Assembly: GCA_021229015.1 (NCBI GenBank)
Contig: CM037780.1
Span: forward strand, 65,449,354-65,513,353
Direction of reading: 5' to 3'
Origin: Solen grandis
Taxonomy: Eukaryota > Mollusca > Bivalvia > Adapedonta > Solenidae
DNA: 64,000 nucleotides
Every line of letters starts with the position of its first letter. Position 1 is the first letter of the stretch. Positions 61,187-64,000 of this stretch are shown here, piece by piece. The translations under genes were made by a program, and so were the position numbers. The notes beneath the pieces were generated by a model that did not search any database, was not told the origin of the DNA, and worked only from the letters and a program-made list of their open reading frames with translations.

Positions 61187-61931
61187 TACCGTACACACAG
61201 TTAGATTAGGCTCAGCTACATATAAGGCGCATCCTAACTTTCAGAGTAACTTATTTGAAAAAAAAAAAAAATCACTTATCGTATGCGGCAAAATCTTGTT
61301 TTGAAATTTGTGCTGTCGTACATTTTGACAGACTGAAAGCTATCCGTACGTCACCCGGCTAATCATACGGTGAACCGTTTTATTAACACATGGCATAAGA
61401 TTACCATTAGACCATTATATTAACTACGGGTAGGATAAAGGTGACACATATTCGTTACATGACATTACTCAACCGTGTCCCTGCATGCTAACACTGGGGA
61501 CCATTGTCACCTGTCAGAATTCTCCCAACTAACAAACATTACGTAACAATTGCCACCTGTCAAGTTTCTCCTATACATCATGAGGTCCCGTAAAATAAAC
61601 TAATTTGTTAATATTGAAAATGGCTTCCATCAAGTTGTTTCAGTTTCTCACGATCATTTTATCATGAAATATACCAGTACGATAACTTATAAGAACAAAG
61701 GCAATAATCTGGTATTGTTTATCATGGTTTCGTATAGACTTTGTGGCATATTATCGTATTCATTGGCTTTCAGTATATCCATTTTCTGAGATCGTATACC
61801 GGTAAATTTCACTTCTCGGTGATTGAAAAAAGAAACCTGAAAAGCTGTATATCATCATATAAGGCGAACCCCCTCTATAAACTTGAATTATCTGGAAAAA
61901 TAGTGCGCCTAATCTGCCAGTGTATACGGTA
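61187..61931 (-). mobile_element. Mariner-like non-autonomous element, full length
   Basis: Bounded by TA (61187-61188, 61930-61931). The ends are CCGTACACACAGTTAGATTAGG and, inverted, CCGTATACACTGGCAGATTAGG, giving about 22 bp of terminal repeat and fitting the TA target of the Tc1/mariner group. 745 bp. No transposase frame is intact. It is the inverted partner of 31290-31912, about 30 kb away. Confidence 0.78.
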
Positions 61932-62163
61932 CTTTGTCTACATGAAACAGATATGAGATATAGTTCTACTTCACAGCAGGATTACACCATAGGCATGTCG
62001 TATTAAACCATATTATTCTGAAAATTGATTGGCCTGAGCCTGCCCTTAAATTACAGTTAGAAGAAGAGTACCAAACAAGCTTTTACTTAAATACCATAAA
62101 GAATGAGATTAGCATGTTACAGATTGAAACCACCCAGCAAGCTGGACCTGTCAAGTAATTCAC

Positions 62164-62405
62164 TTAACCCTCTCCCTCATATAGACTCATTTTGACGCAC
62201 TCAGTAGGTATCACATAAAGCCTGATTTGCAGAAAACCACAGTTAAACCTTACCAAATTTAATTACAAAATCCTCATTTCCAGACCACTGAGGAGCAGCG
62301 AACAGCATAAAACCTGATCAGCCTGCGAGTTACTCGCAGGCTGATCTGGTTTTATGCTGTTTGCATAGGTCTTTTCATGGTGTCCTCTATGAGGGAAAGG
62401 GTTAA
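62164..62405 (-). mobile_element. piggyBac-type MITE, copy 4, full length
   Basis: TTAA at 62164-62167 and 62402-62405. 242 bp, with the complete hairpin (gatcagcctgcgagttactc). Same orientation as copy 1 and nearly identical to it. Confidence 0.9.
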
Positions 62406-64000
62406 AAAAGTATATTGAATCAAAGTAATTAATTGAAGTAAAATGGGTATGTGCGATACATTGTATGAAATAAGATATAAAAACAATATTTTTTAGATAA
62501 TTATGTCAGATATGTCAAAATGTTAAGCCTAATTAAAATCACACAAGTCATTTCTTATAAAGCTTTAGGTTCTAATTTGTAGCAATTATTTATTTTTGAT
62601 GTATACAGAATAATGAAAAAACTAAATGACTGTAAAGCAAATTAGGTCCCGGCAGAATTTCATCTTTATTTAATGTAAAAGAGAGTTTGGATGGAATGAA
62701 AGATACACTTCAGTGAATAGTCTAGTAAGTCCCGGGAACAATAATAATTAATAGTTGATTAATGATGCTCTTAAACAAACACATCCTACCAGATTGATAC
62801 ACAAGCCTTTCATGTGCTGCAATATAAAGCCAATCAATCCAGCACCCGAGTGACAAAATAACTTGTTTATATCTTCAGTGGTTATATGTCAATAGGTAAT
62901 CAATAATTAAAATGTTGGTGATCATCTTTGTCTTTTGTATTTTAGTGCGTGAAAAGCGTAAATAAGAATGAAAAATAAAACAATTAATATAGCATCTTGT
63001 AACCTTGTGCAAAGTCATATTACGGTATTGCTTATATTGATACGACACTGTTGACTTTTATACAACATTACAATGGAAATGTGATCATTGTGCTTATGAA
63101 TAATAATTGGGATACCTGTGAAATGAAAGATGTGATGGAACGAAATATACAACAGAACAAAATAATTGCGTGGTCCGGTGCTACTTTGTTCCATCGCGAA
63201 CGGACTGTATATGCATATAGACCAGTCTGTTTCATGTTCCAGGCTGATAACAGACATTTGCTTGGAATCGTTTATAGCAAATGTATCTCCAGATTAAATC
63301 AGTTTAGTTAATGTGCCAAGCTTTCATGATATGCTCTCACGATATTAATTATACAAGGAAGCATTGTCTACATCTAGATAATGGTTCTTCAATAACAATC
63401 CCAAGCCCAGAAAAGATATTTATTTCAGCATTATTATTCATCTAAGCTAGCTTCTGCATGTGCAATTATTAGGAAGAATACAAATGGATAAAAAAAAAGG
63501 TTACAGAAATAAACATGGGATGGGCAGAGAAATGCCGACAGCTTCACTTAATTACTAAGCTCCAGGTTTGAAAGAAGACTATTCCTATTATAAGCTAAAT
63601 CAGTGACATTCATTATATTATTGTATCAAAATTTCAGCTTATAATATCAACATCAGGATAACAATAAAATATCGATGATGGAAATAATAGCAAGAATTAT
63701 TAACATTATCTTTTTTTTTCTTTTTTTTAAATCTAAAAAAAAATCTCTCTTTTTTAAAACACATTATTTCCTCTAAAATAAAGCAACTTTAAAAATGATC
63801 GGGGGGAAAATACCTTACTTAAAAACTGTTTACACCATCAGTATACAAGAATAACCAGTATCCAGAAAATGATCTATACAGCTACATTTAAGAACTGATA
63901 AATTGGTAAGGAAGTGACATTTAAGATCCTGCCTCGAATTACAGCAAAGATACTTAGCACTAAGTAAAACATAGGTTAAAGTCATTCCATTATTCCAGTT
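62406..64000. other. AT-rich DNA, no feature supported
   Basis: An 86-codon plus-strand frame (63051-63311) and an 80-codon minus-strand frame (63015-63257) overlap here. Neither has splice signals or recognised homology. Confidence 0.4.

Noticed and set aside
63015..63311. Overlapping 86- and 80-codon frames on opposite strands
   Set aside because: Frames of this size are expected by chance in 64 kb; no splice signals, compositional rise or recognisable domain.

Overview
This window looks like eukaryotic, animal, AT-rich, repeat-dense DNA. The best guess is a bivalve mollusc, probably a heterodont clam. The guess rests on the dispersed repeats: long arrays built on 'tgaccttgacctttgacc', elements that begin 'aacaagagggcc' and end 'caggtgagctaaaaa', and tRNA-derived SINEs whose tails end in 'tgaaatact...gttaaac'. 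That is a recollection of molluscan repeats, not a database result. No prokaryotic gene organisation, rRNA or intact tRNA gene is visible. No reading frame outside repeats is long enough to be a gene on its own. A run of exactly 100 N (21616-21715) marks a scaffold gap.

Layout. 1-12 kb: AT-rich DNA, a Helitron-like fragment (1605-2709), a TTAA-flanked MITE (3574-3810), tRNA-like SINE pieces, a 161-bp tandem array (7371-7979) and two Helitron-like elements (10009-12045). 12-27 kb: more Helitron-like elements, two MITE copies, a SINE with clear target-site duplications (17511-17758), the gap, a hAT-like MITE with 8-bp duplications (24104-24535) and several exon-like segments. 27-41 kb: Helitron-like elements, a mariner-like element (31290-31912), and an inverted pair of protein-like segments (39946-40256). 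41-54 kb: the densest part, with microsatellites, a CpG-rich patch carrying a hAT-like N-terminus (44650-45039), and seven Helitron-like elements nearly end to end. 54-64 kb: SINEs, a 59-bp triplication, the inverted partner of the mariner-like element (61187-61931) and the fourth MITE copy (62164-62405).

Protein-coding content is weak. About a dozen short segments have splice-like borders and one clearly open frame, on both strands. The best is a GC-rich 119-nt segment on the minus strand (50816-50934). In a window this size many such pseudo-exons arise by chance, so all are given low to moderate confidence. The most likely reading is introns and intergenic DNA of one or more genes with large introns.

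The main structural result is that at least eight Helitron-like elements of different sequence share one design: a hairpin next to CTTGTT or CTAGTT at one end, an asymmetric inverted repeat, and a core of tandem monomers. The monomers cluster at two lengths, 145-146 bp and 161-162 bp, even where their sequences are unrelated.
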